Of a stretch of 64,000 nt of DNA, positions 25,091 through 35,734 are shown one piece after another. The stretch lies in contig WTPW01000511.1 in the NCBI GenBank assembly GCA_009809945.1, positions 244,294-308,293 of the forward strand, given 5' to 3'. Under the pieces are notes generated by a model. It was given only the letters and a program-made list of their open reading frames with translations. It did not search any database and was not told the DNA's origin. The DNA comes from Gigaspora margarita (taxonomy: Eukaryota > Glomeromycota > Glomeromycetes > Diversisporales > Gigasporaceae). Each line of letters begins with the position of its first letter. The stretch's first letter is position 1. Made by a program: the position numbers and the translations under genes.

Positions 25091-25207
25091 TATAGTTGAA
25101 GTGGGTCGAGTGACAAATAATAGGTAATTAGATTGCCTACTCGCGGGTGACCCATAGCAAAATTTTTTATTACCTAGTGTTCACCTGGGTCACCCGGGTG
25201 ACCCACC

Positions 25208-25893
25208 CAGAGACCCGTAAAAATTTGTATATAAATTAAAACAAATTAATGCAAATTTAGATTGATTATGCAAATTAAAACAAATTTCTAAAGGTAAAAT
25301 TCACGTGTATTGTATAAATTTGATTGGCTAATAATGTCGGATAGTGTGCTGAATTAAGTTGCCGAAAGAGAAAATGAATGAACATTAAGACGAGCAAGGT
25401 TAGAACAAAAATTTTGAGTAAATTTTTGATGTTTTCCGAAACAAATCACAAATTAATATAAAGTTAATATCTTATTACAAATTAATACAAATTTTTGCAA
25501 TAACGCAAATAAAGATTTTGTATAACACAAAATTTTTACGTGTCTCTGTCAGAGACCCGTAAAAATTTGTATATAAATTAATACAAATTAATGCAAATTT
25601 AGATTGATTACGCAAATTAAACCAAATTTCTAAAGGTAAAATTCACGTGTATTCTGTAAATTTGATTGGCTAATAATGTCGGATAGTGTGCTGAATTAAG
25701 TTTCCGAAAGAGAAAATGAATGAACATAAAGACGAGCAAGGTTAGAACAAAATTTTTGAATAAATTTTTGATGTTTTCTGAAACAAATCGCAAATTAATA
25801 TAAAGTTAATATCTTTATTACAAATTAATACAAATTTTTGCAATAACGCAAATAAAGATTTTGTATAACACAAAAAATTTTTACGGGTCTCTG
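25208..25893. mobile_element. head-to-tail dimer of a hAT MITE
   Basis: Two units of 341 and 344 bp (25208-25548 and 25550-25893) are about 96% alike by eye. Each begins CAGAGACCCGTAAAAATTT and ends ...TTTTTACGxGTCTCTG. Only one base (T, 25549) separates them. The 8-bp duplication GACCCACC/GACCCGCC (25200-25207 and 25894-25901) flanks only the outer ends. The target lies in the GGGTGACCC array of the host hAT element. Confidence 0.9.
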
Positions 25894-26110
25894 GACCCGC
25901 CCATGGGTGACCCATAGCAGAATTTTTCTATTACTTAGTGTTCACCTGGGTCACCCAGTGCCCCACCCACGGATGACCCAGGTTGGGATTTTTATGACAG
26001 GTCAGAACACTAAACCTGTGCGTTAATGGCAACCCGTATATCAACGGGCGACCCGTTTATTAACGGGCAACCCATATATCAATAGGTGCCTGTATATTAA
26101 CAGGTGATCT

Positions 26111-26626
26111 GTCTGTTAACTAAAGGTGCAAACATTAGAACATAAAATAACAGACCATAACTGGGTAGCTACCCAAATTTTATATGTCGTAAGAGGGTAG
26201 TTATCCTTGATTTGAGAAATGTCTGCATCTGTCACAATCAACCAATTACAAACCAGACATTATAAGATTAAGTTTAAAGTTTAAATATAACCAAAAATGT
26301 AAAAAAAAAATTTTCTGTTCGCTTATAGTTGTAAGAAGGTACTTTTTTCTTTAAAAATATTTTTGAACAAACTTATTATCATAATTTTATGAAAACGTTG
26401 ACTATAAGAATGTTAGAATATCTTCACTTGCCACTACTAACCAGATAGTACATTTATTAAATAGCTATGTCTTAGTGATTTTTCAAAAAAAAAACCTTCT
26501 GATTTCTTTGTACCCCAAATATAAATTACTTATAAACAGTGGCTGCTAAGCCAAAGAATATTTTAAAACAAGTATGAAGGTTGAACATATATTGCAAGTA
26601 GATAAACTTTTTTAATTCAATGCATT
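26111..26626. other. 5' region of the hAT transposase relic
   Basis: AT-rich and without an ORF. It lies between the last GGGTGACCC units and the first recognisable transposase codons, so it is probably the promoter and leader of that gene. No individual box is convincing. Confidence 0.4.
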
Positions 26627-27947
26627 TTGCAAGAAAAAATTATCATAAATAACAGTAAAAATAATTGTAGGTGTGTTACCCGAATAAACTTTTTAATGTC
26701 TAATTACATGTTAGAGAATGATATACCCTCTGTGCATGATGATGAATCTTCTGACTGTGAGGAACCACCTAAATATGAAGAATCACCTGCATATAAAACA
26801 AAAAAGTAAAAAAAATGTGATAATTCTAGTATTGTATAGGATTATTTCAAAATCGAGACAACAAAAAAGATGATTTTACTGTTTGGCAAATTTGTAAAGA
26901 AAACAATATTACTGTCCAGTATGTATATAACTCTTCAACTGGAAATATGCTTTGTCATCTTTGGACAAAGCATCGAATTGATAAAGACCATCCTGAAAGA
27001 ACAATCACTAATGGCTCAATTGTTAAAGCTATACATGTTATTACAAGATGTAGGTAGGAAAAAATAGTGCAATTATTGGTTGAATTTATCATTGAGAATT
27101 GTTAACCTTTTTACATTTTACAAAGTAAAGCTTTTCGCCATCTCTTAAACTATATAGAGGCTGTATTTTGAATTTCTTGTGAACAAACTATGAAAAATAT
27201 AATTAATAAGGCATATGAATAGAGTTGCGACCAATTATTTAGCATGATAAATGCAAATGGTGGATATGTTAATCTGATAACAGATTTATAGACCTCAAGA
27301 ACAAATCAAGAGTATATTGGGGTTATGGTGACATGGATTGATTCAAATTTTGAATTAAAAAAGGTTTTATTAATGATATGATCACTTTTATTATCTCATA
27401 CAGCTGAAGCTATTGAAGATTCTCTTGATCAAGTTATTACTAATTGGGACTTACTAGGCAAGTGTTTTGCATTACAACTGACAATGGCGCTAATGTTAAA
27501 AAAGCAATTGGTTTAATGAATAATATTATACAATTATCTTGTTCAGCACACACGCTCCAACTAAATGTGATAAAAGGTCTTAAACCTGCAGTGTGGCTAG
27601 TTAAACAAGCCAAAAATTTAATTTTTTTTTTCTAAAAGCCCTAAACAATCTAAATGGCTTAAGAATGCACAATAAAAATACAAATATTCAAAGATTCACC
27701 AAACAATTGATGACATGTCAACAAGATGGAACTCCTTATATTTGGCTTGGATTCGGCTTAAAGAGTTATGAAAAGTAATCGAATATTTTGTTTTAATATT
27801 GGCTTTAGAATTCGAATGCTGTGACAGATTACATAGCAAATATTTGAAATTAATAAATTTAACTAAAAATAAATGGTGATTGTTAGATAATCTTATTCTA
27901 TTGTTAAAGCCATTTTATGAAGCTACTAACATATTTTTAGGTTCAAA
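26627..27947 (+). pseudogene. hAT transposase, N-terminal half
   Basis: hAT transposases cut and rejoin transposon ends with an RNase H-like DDE domain. Here, reading across several frames and stops, I see an acidic leader, then a BED-type zinc finger region (VWQICKENN through HLWTKHR, about 26865-26990). An RNase H-like start follows (NLITDLxTSRTNQEYIG, about 27270-27320), then CITTDNGANVKKAI (about 27460-27515), CSAHTLQL (about 27540) and DDMSTRWNS (about 27710), all in the family order. Stops fall at positions expected to be Trp, Gln or Arg. The frame ends within EATNIFLGS at 27944, where a 12.5-kb element is inserted. The gene continues at 40423. Confidence 0.88.
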
Positions 27948-28267
27948 CAGGACTCTGGACATCTATGATATAGGTCATATTTTTTTTTTTTTTAACAAAT
28001 TGGACCAAATTTAATTAAAGATTCAAATTTAAATTTTAGCAAATTAAGGTTAATTTAGATAATAGTCCCATTTTTAGTTTTGGCAAAATGGTTGGATTTT
28101 GGTATCATCATAATTTATTTTTTGTTGAATTATCCCTTTTTGAAAAAGATAAGTAAAAAAAGCCAACAATACCATTTATGCGAAATTTTATTAATTGATA
28201 ATCCGAATCCATGAGTTAACCAGATAAAATGTAAATGTACAGATTTTTTTATTTTTAACTAGACGAT

Positions 28268-28535
28268 TCACTCTAATCACCCAAGAACTAAACCTGCCCC
28301 AAAGATCAAACCTACCCGCCTATTAATCACCAAAAACCAAACCCACCTACCCACTAATTACCAAAAACCAAACCTACTCACTAATTATCAAAGACCAAAC
28401 CCATCCACCCACTAATCATCAAAAACCAAACCCACTCACTCACTAATCACCAAAGACCAAACCCATCTGCCAACTAATTACCCAAAGAACCACCTACCCA
28501 CTAATCATCACCACCTGCCAACTACTTACCCAAAA
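28268..28535. repeat. minisatellite of about 36-40 bp units
   Basis: About seven degenerate units of 'aaagaccaaaccca' plus 'c(c)acccactaatcatc'. It is strongly strand-asymmetric, rich in A and C on the plus strand. It has no start codon or stable frame, so I treat it as non-coding. The flanks 27980-28267 and 28536-28960 are AT-rich without a gene. Confidence 0.85.
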
Positions 28536-28961
28536 AACACCTTTAGAATTCATCTAATAACTATAGAAGGGATACTTTTATCGTTTTTATAATATTTTGG
28601 CATTTTAAAATTAGTTGGTATAGTTAGTAACTGTTAAGAGTAGTATTCCAAGAGCCGTCTTTTTTTTTTTTTAAAAAAAAAGATTTTAACTTTTGATAAT
28701 AATTAAATTAATATTTGGTTTAAAAACAAAATCAAAATGGCATTCTTATGAAATTTGCTTTATTAAGTTGCTGTAATTCTCAATCAATTATATTTTTACA
28801 AAGTTAAATAAAAATAACTTTAGTCTCACCTTCCTAATCGCATGTTATGTAAACACTTTTTTTTTTAATATTATAAATGGAAATGGAATTTAAGTGGATT
28901 CAGAATTTATAAAAAAAAAACTATTTCAGGTTGATTTTATCATATATACACCCTAAACATA

Positions 28962-29325
28962 ACTACCGTAGGTTTCTGAAAATAAGCTACCTCCAAAAGA
29001 AGCTACTCCCAGATTTTTAGAAAAATTTTTAAAAATTTTTAAAGAAATCGTTAACAGTCGCTACATATAAAACTTTTTTTTCTACTAAGTAAACTTCAAA
29101 AGTGCGATTAAGTAAAGTTGTTTAGAATAACGAAATACACCTATTGTAAAATTTTATAGTATTTAGACAACTTTTTATTAGTACGTCTTTCAATTTTTCA
29201 AAAAATTTAACAATCCGAAAATAAGCTACCCCCACATTTTTTTGTGTAACTTTTTGGCCAAAAAGGGTAGCTTATTTTCGGACAAATATGGTAGTCCTTT
29301 TCACTCACGCTTACTACTGTAATAT
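28962..29325. mobile_element. MITE of the AATAAGCTACC family
   Basis: The left end 'ctaccgtaggtttctgaaaa' leads into AATAAGCTACC, and the right end GGTAGCTTATTTTCGG leads to 'atatggtag'. It is the same family as 33865-34318 and the two copies at 50911-52014. Confidence 0.65.
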
Positions 29326-29337
29326 AAATTGTGGTAT

Positions 29338-30471
29338 TTAATACAATAATCCATGTTCAGCAGATTCCATCTTTTCTAGCTCCTTTAATTGAAAATTTTT
29401 ATTAGTAGAGCTCAGAAGAAACAGATCAAATAATTAATATTAAATAAATGATGTCTTACCATTCATTCTTTTTCTTCTGCATGTTCTTTTTTAATTCTTT
29501 CCAACTCTAATAAAAGTGCTGCTGTATCATCTTCCTCTTCTTCTTCATCGCTAAACACCGAATTTATAGCTACTTAACGATCAGTTTAAGGTGCTTACAG
29601 CAAGGTAATAAAACAAAATTATTCGTACCTTGAAATATCATCATCACTATCGTCATTCACTGTTGTCCTTGTCTAAAGTGGCAGTTTCCAGTAGTGATAC
29701 AAATTGATGAAAATTTTTTAATCGATTAGTTAATAAATCATTTTATCCAACTAATCGATTAATTAAATTTATTCAACTAATCGATTAGTTGGCCAATCGA
29801 TTAATCGATTAGTTGACTAATCGATTGACCAACTAATCAATGGGCCAACTAATCGATTAGTTGAATAAATAATAAACGAAACTTGGTAAAATATATATAA
29901 GGCAGCAACTGAAATAGCCAGGTTGATATTCTTATATGATTAGTTGATTAAGCGACCAATTGTCTAGTCTATTAATTGACCAATTGACTAGTTGATTACT
30001 TGATTAGTTGGCCAATTGACTAATCGATTAGTTGACTAATCGATTAATCGACTAAGTTGGGTCTGTAAAATTCAAATCGATTAGTTGTCAACTTTACAAC
30101 TAATCGATTAATTTAATTTTTGATTCGTATCACTAGTTTCCAGTAATAACTGACGCTAAGTTTTTGTGTATTGATTCTCACCCGCTGTACCAGCTTCACG
30201 TAACTGTTCACTTTGTATTTTTTCAAAGTGTTCTTTTTTAGCTTTAAGGAGTTCTTCTTTAAGATCAATATTTTCAAGCTCTTCTTTTGTAAGCTGTCCT
30301 GTTTGTCTATATGAAGTTTAAAAAGAATTCTAAAGAAAAAAAAGAATATGCTAGCAATACAAGTATCTAAATTTAAGTTTTGTGTGAGCTGCAAGATCTC
30401 GTGAACAGTATTGTAATGTTGGTGCTTTACTGTCATAACAGGTCAAAAGTTGGTCTAGCAGCTATTGTCAT
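29338..30471 (-). pseudogene. CWC15: CWC15 (Cwf15) splicing factor pseudogene
   Basis: CWC15 is a small spliceosomal protein associated with the Prp19/NTC complex. Four exons are visible. Exon 1 (30471-30367) starts MTIAARPTFD, then after a frameshift gives SRDLAAHTKLKFR. Exon 2 (30306-29629) gives QTGQLTKEELENIDLKEELL and KKEHFEKIQSEQL, then an acidic VNDDSDDD tail. Exon 3 (29569-29459) gives EEEEEDDTAALLLELERIKK. Exon 4 (29382-29338) gives ELEKMESAEHGLL. This is the family order: conserved N-terminus, SRxLxAHxKLKxRQ, acidic run, DDTAALLxELxRIKKE, short C-terminus. Faults: a frameshift in exon 1, AT instead of GT at the first donor, an in-frame TAG in exon 2, and a hAT MITE inserted in exon 2. 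Introns are retained, so it is not a retrocopy. Confidence 0.88.
29692..30135. mobile_element. hAT MITE with ATCGATTAGTTG arrays, inside CWC15 exon 2
   Basis: The ends TAGTGATACAAA and TTCGTATCACTA are flanked by a perfect 8-bp duplication GTTTCCAG (29684-29691 and 30136-30143), which is CWC15 coding sequence. Nearly the whole body is degenerate ATCGATTAGTTG/CAACTAATCGAT units in inverted orientation around an AT-rich centre. Confidence 0.92.
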
Positions 30472-31875
30472 TGTTAAAAAAAATAAGGGTGAAATAACAA
30501 AAATTTTTAAATTGCATAAATATTTATACATATGTATTTGATTAGTTGACGTGATCATAAATCCTTCCTTATATATTTTTATGGCATTTATTCAATAGGG
30601 TTATTTAAAAAAAATATCTCTTTTAAAAATGGTTCTTAGAATCCTTTACAATTTTAATATACAGTCACCCCTGACTATAGTCACACTTGCGATAATCTGA
30701 TTTCTAATTTGAGGCATTTAAATAACAATTCTTTAAGAGGTCAGTTTTAATTAAATATTATGACCTACATATTGCATTAATTGCATTCTTGATTATCTAT
30801 ATATAGCATAAATTGCACTCTTTGATATCCATATATCAAAACCCTTAATGATACGATACCCTCCTAATTACATACCAAATTTATGCTAAATTGCACCAAT
30901 AATTGATATCAATCAGGATTAACTATTGCATAAATTTGCAAATCAGGACTATAGCAAATTTAATTTAGCATATATAGAATTATTTCAACTACAGTCGTTC
31001 TTCCATATAATCACACAGTTGGGTACACACCAATATGGTGATTATAAAGAAGTGTGACTGTATCAAGGTTACCTTTATATAAGCACAAATTATAATAAAT
31101 GAAAAAAGTGATTTAATAGAGGTATTTAAAAAATTTTATATATGATTGCGAAAGTTGCTATATAGAAAAGTTACAATTTTACTAATTAAATCAACTTTTA
31201 TGCAATAATTAAAGTTGTTTGAAAGAATAAAATACAGCTACAGTAGAATTTTCATACAAATCGGATAACTTTTTATTAGTACAGTTTTTCATTTTACGTG
31301 TCTACGAATATAGCTAAAAATTTGTAATTTTTTTTTGTAAAAACGTAAAATAAGAAGACGTATTAATGAAATATCAACTGATTTACATGAAAATTTTAAA
31401 ATAAATGTATTTTGTTCTTCTGAACAACGTTTATTATTGCATAAAAATCGATTAGCTTAGTATTATTTTGACTTTTATATATAGCAATGATCAATGATCG
31501 TATATAAAAATTTTTAAAAATTATTTTAAAAAATTTTTATATACGATCATTGATTGTTGCCATATATAAAAGTCAAAATAATACTAAGCAAATCAGCTTT
31601 TTATGCAATAATAAATGTTGTTTAGGAGAACAAAATACATTTACTCTAAAATTTTTATGTAAATCGGTTGACATTTCATTAATACGTCTTTTTATTTTAC
31701 GTTTCTACAAAAAAAATTACAAATTTTTAGCTATATTCGTAGATACGTAAAATGAAAAACTGTACTAATAAAAAGTTATCCAATTAGTATACAAATTTTA
31801 GAGTAAATGTATTTTGCTCTCCTGAACAACGTTTATTATTTCATAAAAATCGATTAGCTTAGTATTATTTTGACT

Positions 31876-31906
<31 letters not shown>

Positions 31907-33059
31907 TACAACCGAGACCTGCTCATAGTTTCTTTATTAATTTTCAAATATATTTACAACATTTACATGCATGAATTATATTTTCTAATTGTACNGAAAC
32001 TATNCAGCTCAGACTACCATATACATGATGCACCTGCAGCCCAGAGTTGGCTAAGTAGGACACAAGTCCTAATTTAGTCTTATTGTTCCAAGTTTTAACC
32101 TCAGACTTCGAATCCCACTAACCAGCACAGCTAGGTCTCCGAAAAACGCCGCCAGGAGTTCGTGACTTGATCTTCACTACATCTCGTGACTTTGGTTATA
32201 CAAATCATAGATCCAAACTAACAAGTTCGGCCTCGCAGGGTTTGTTACACCAATTACTATATTAAGTCCATCCATTAATGTCCTGGGTCCCTATCTTCCC
32301 ACGGTGTTTCAGTTCCCTAATAAGAATTGACGTTCGCCACCTACGGGACTTGAACTGGTGACCTTTCGATTTGCGACCTCGGAGCATAACCGCTATGCTA
32401 TCGGACCCGAGGTCATTATTTTGACTTTTATATATAGCAATGATCAATGATCATATATAAAAATTTTTAAAATAAAATTTTAAAACATTTTTATTACTAT
32501 CATTGATCGTTGCTATATATAAAAGTCAAAATAATACTAAGCTAATCGATTTTTATACAATAATAAACGTTGTTCAGAAGAACAAAATACATTTACTCTA
32601 AAATTTTCATATAAATCGGTTGATATTTCATTAATACGTCTTCTTATTTTATGTTTCTACAAAAAAAAATTACAAATGTTTAGCTATATTCATAGACATG
32701 TAAAATGAAAAACTATACTAATAAAAAGTTATCCAATTTGTATGAAAATTTTAGAGTATCTGTATTTTGTTCTTCCGAATAACTTTAATTATTGCTTAAA
32801 AGTTGATTTAATTAGTAAAATTGTAACTTTTCTATACAACAACTTTCTATGATCATATATAAATGTAATTGTATGGAAGGAATTTTACTATTAAAAAACA
32901 TCTACAAATATAAAAATATGTGTGATAGTGATTATAAGCATTTGTGACTATATAGAAGGGTTTTTAATAACAAAAAAAATGGTAACCAAAAACTATATGA
33001 TTGTATGGAGTTAGTGATTATATAGGAGGTAACTATAGAAAGAGACGACTGTAGTATAT
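30472..33059. mobile_element. pogo-like ends around a multi-hairpin array
   Basis: Several CAGTC-type ends flanked by TA occur: 30662 (CAGTCACCCCTGAC), 30992 (CAGTCGTTCTTCC), 31060 (right end GTGTGACTG) and 33051 (right end GACGACTG). The pairing is ambiguous. 30992-31060 and 30662-33051 are both plausible. Between about 31130 and 32870, copies of a 350-400 bp module alternate in orientation, with hairpin centres near 31525 and 32475, interrupted by a SINE. No gene. Confidence 0.5.
31879..32414 (-). mobile_element. tRNA-derived SINE, copy 1
   Basis: On the minus strand the element starts with a tRNA-like head at about 32410 (A-box region 'tagcatagcggttatgc', B-box-like 'agttcaagtcc'). It has a roughly 450-bp body, an AATAAA-type signal near its 3' end and a poly-A tail (poly-T at 31875-31899 on the plus strand). 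The 15-bp duplication ATTATTTTGACTTTT (31864-31878 and 32415-32429) fits LINE-assisted retroposition. Two ambiguous bases occur. Confidence 0.9.
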
Positions 33060-33211
33060 GGGGAGTGACAAAAATCAGGTGATTTTTTAGGGAGGGAGGG
33101 GGTAAAAAATGTTGAAATTATATATAGGAACCTGACCAAATTTATATTAAGGAGGGGAGGAGGGGGGTAGGCCTCTAATAAAAAATAATCAGGTGATTAA
33201 TGACACTGCCC
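33060..33211. mobile_element. Harbinger-like MITE, GGGGAGTGAC ends
   Basis: The ends GGGGAGTGACAAAAATCAGG and reverse complement GGGCAGTGTCATTAATCACC; 152 bp. Closely similar to 57828-57979, which has clean TTA flanks. Here the flanks are TAT on both sides. Confidence 0.75.
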
Positions 33212-34318
33212 TATGTATTGCAGATATAAATTTAGACTAATTGTATGTTTATTGGTTTTTGTTCTAGACCTGTCTTATTTTTATTTTAACATAATTATTT
33301 GGCTTTAGTACTATTTATAGAAAACTGACCACGCATAATTCTAAATATACATACCTGTGGTGTTAAATTATTTGCATTTAATAGGTATATATAATATCGA
33401 TATAAAATTAAAATAAAATCTTTTTTAGAGGAATTTTTTCTTCAATTTTATATTAGATCGATTTTGTGTTGATAAGTAATAGACAGAGCTATATATGAGT
33501 ATAGCTAGTCAAGCAAAAAATTTTGTCTCTAATGTTGAGCAATAGGGCCTCTGACTAGTTTTCTTAGATGCAGTTATAACCTTCAATGGTAGGACTAGGA
33601 TCCAACTGCTTCCTCCCTAAATTTTAATTTTTCTTTTATGTTTATAAACTATTTAAAAGGAGATAATCATTGCTATGATTGTTGGCATAGGAAGGAGAGG
33701 AAGACCCAATGAGCTTCCCATGGTTTAGTCCACTGAACTATAAGATAAGAAATAGTTTGAGTGTATCCATCTCGAAATTTATTTAAAATATACTACTTAC
33801 AAAGTGCATAACATCACTATTATCATCTGTATAGCAAGAAGAGGAGGATACGATGAGCTTCTAAGTTACTGTTTATTGCCAAAAATAAGCCATCTCCAAA
33901 AATAAGCTACTCTCTCTCTTTTGGTCAAAAAACTCAAAAACATTTTTGATCCAAAAATAAGCTACACACAATTAACAAAAGTTGCTATATAGTAAAGTTC
34001 AAACTTTACTAAGCAAATTGATTAAAGTTGTTTAAGCAAACTTATTAGAAGATCAAAATACACATATCCTAAAATTTTCAACAAAATTGGAGAACTTTTT
34101 ATTAATTGATTTTAATTTTTATATTCAATAAAGAGATTAAATTTATTAACAAAATAGATTCTTTGAACATAAAAATTAAAAGTCAAATAATAAAAAGTAC
34201 TTCTATTTTGATGAAACTTTTAGAATATATGTAGTTTAGTTTTTCAAACAAGTTTACTTTTGCTAATAATAATCAATTTACATAGTAGAATTTAGACTTT
34301 ACTATGTAATAACTATTG
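33212..34318. other. AT-rich spacer and an AATAAGCTACC MITE fragment
   Basis: 33212-33860 is AT-rich, with no gene recognised. 33865-34318 matches one side of the AATAAGCTACC family ('ttgccaaaaataagccatc'). Its continuation lies beyond the retrocopy at 35407 and after. Confidence 0.5.
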
Positions 34319-34335
34319 TTAATTGACCAAAAATT

Positions 34336-35406
34336 TTTTTTTTTCCTTTGACAATCATGCTCTATTTATTAGATATTATTGACGTATACAAAATATACAA
34401 CAAGAAATATATCTAGACTATAATAGGCTGCAACCCGGCTGCCACAAATTGGTGTCCAAGTAGGATTGTCACACTGGTGTTTGTCAAACGAAAGCGATCA
34501 TGATCTTTTGTTATGAATACATCTTTCGAATATAACGAGGTACCCAGTTACCACTTCATAAACTATTCCTTCAAAAAACTTTATCTCTGAGCTTCTCATA
34601 AAGATAAAGAAAAAGAAAGGGAAAACTTAAAGGGGAAAGAACTACTAAATGAAAACCAACAAACAAAACCAAAAAAGAAAATTCTAAGAAAAAAGAAACA
34701 AACAAAAGAAAAACTAAAGATAAAGAAATAAAAGAATAGAAAATGAAGGTATTACTACGTCTACAACACTACGACGATAAAAATTATATAACACTGCATA
34801 GGTAAAACCTATCAAAGCATTATATGTACATAAAAGAAACTACGTCTAAAATGGTAAGAAATTTCTTCACGTGCCCTCCCGATTCTGAGCCACATCATTC
34901 ATTATTTATTTGTCACCAAACTCACTCGTGATAGTACTGGTTCCAGCCTGGAGACGTATTCCCAATTTGGAAGGAGTAAACACTGCCGATCTTTTGGAGA
35001 GGGTAAACTAGGATGCCTACTTTTTGGCAAAAATTTTGAAAAATCCAAACGGGCGCAAGACGTCACTTGAAACAAATTTAAAGGAAAGTAAAGGAAGATA
35101 AAACTTATTTTTTTGTTGTTCCCCATTGTTTTACCACAAGATACTTCGTCGACAAAGACTACTTTATCGTCTCTACTAGAATTTCTTGTACCAAGGGCAC
35201 CAACTGCCAGTTATCTTGCACAACCGACGCTTCTAGCTTGCTTGCTGAATATAAGAAAGGAGTCCTCAGAACAATGGTTGACCTTTCTAAAAACTGTATA
35301 CTTGTGTTATCCTACAGTACTTTTAAGTATCTGGCAATGCTCTAACAAAAAACTTTTTGTTTTTCTTCTGTCAGAAATTTGGTTCAGATAATCGTCAGAA
35401 AGAGTT
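34336..35406 (-). pseudogene. retroposed mRNA-like copy, parent unknown
   Basis: Flanked by a perfect 17-bp duplication TTAATTGACCAAAAATT (34319-34335 and 35407-35423). The minus strand ends in poly-A (plus-strand poly-T at 34334-34344) preceded by AATAAA about 25 nt upstream. One minus-strand frame runs through two stops (one TAA, one TGA or its equivalent). It contains LAVGALGTRNSSRDDKVVF, VDEVSCGKTMGNNKK and then SLPSPKDRQCLLLPNWEYVS, ending with a stop near 34902 and a 550-bp 3' untranslated-like tail. No introns are visible. This fits a processed pseudogene, or a non-autonomous retroelement. I do not recognise the protein. Confidence 0.65.
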
Positions 35407-35423
35407 TTAATTGACCAAAAATT

Positions 35424-35734
35424 GATTATATCTGAAAATGCAGTGTAACAAAGTATATAAAGTATATGTACTGTACTTACATATAATTGGCTAATACTAA
35501 CCTAAGTTTGTCATATAAAAAAAGCTTAGTACATAAAAAAAGTTTAAATAATCTGGCATGTAAAAAAAGTTTTTTAAAAATACCATTTAAAAGTTTTTAT
35601 AATGATAAAAAAAAATATATATAATTCAACTAAGCCACAATTTTTGTTTGAGAATAAATGAAGTGGAAACATACTTGAAACCGCTTAGCTAGCAATAAAT
35701 TTTGTGAAGCTATTGTTGGTGAATGCACAGTATT
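35424..35734. other. 5' flank of the transposase-like gene
   Basis: AT-rich. The first about 40 bases finish the AATAAGCTACC MITE; the rest may be the promoter region of the gene at 35735. No defined box. Confidence 0.35.

Noticed and set aside
28268-28535. CRISPR-like array of repeats and spacers
   Set aside because: Units are contiguous and degenerate, without unique spacers, and the window is eukaryotic; it is a minisatellite.
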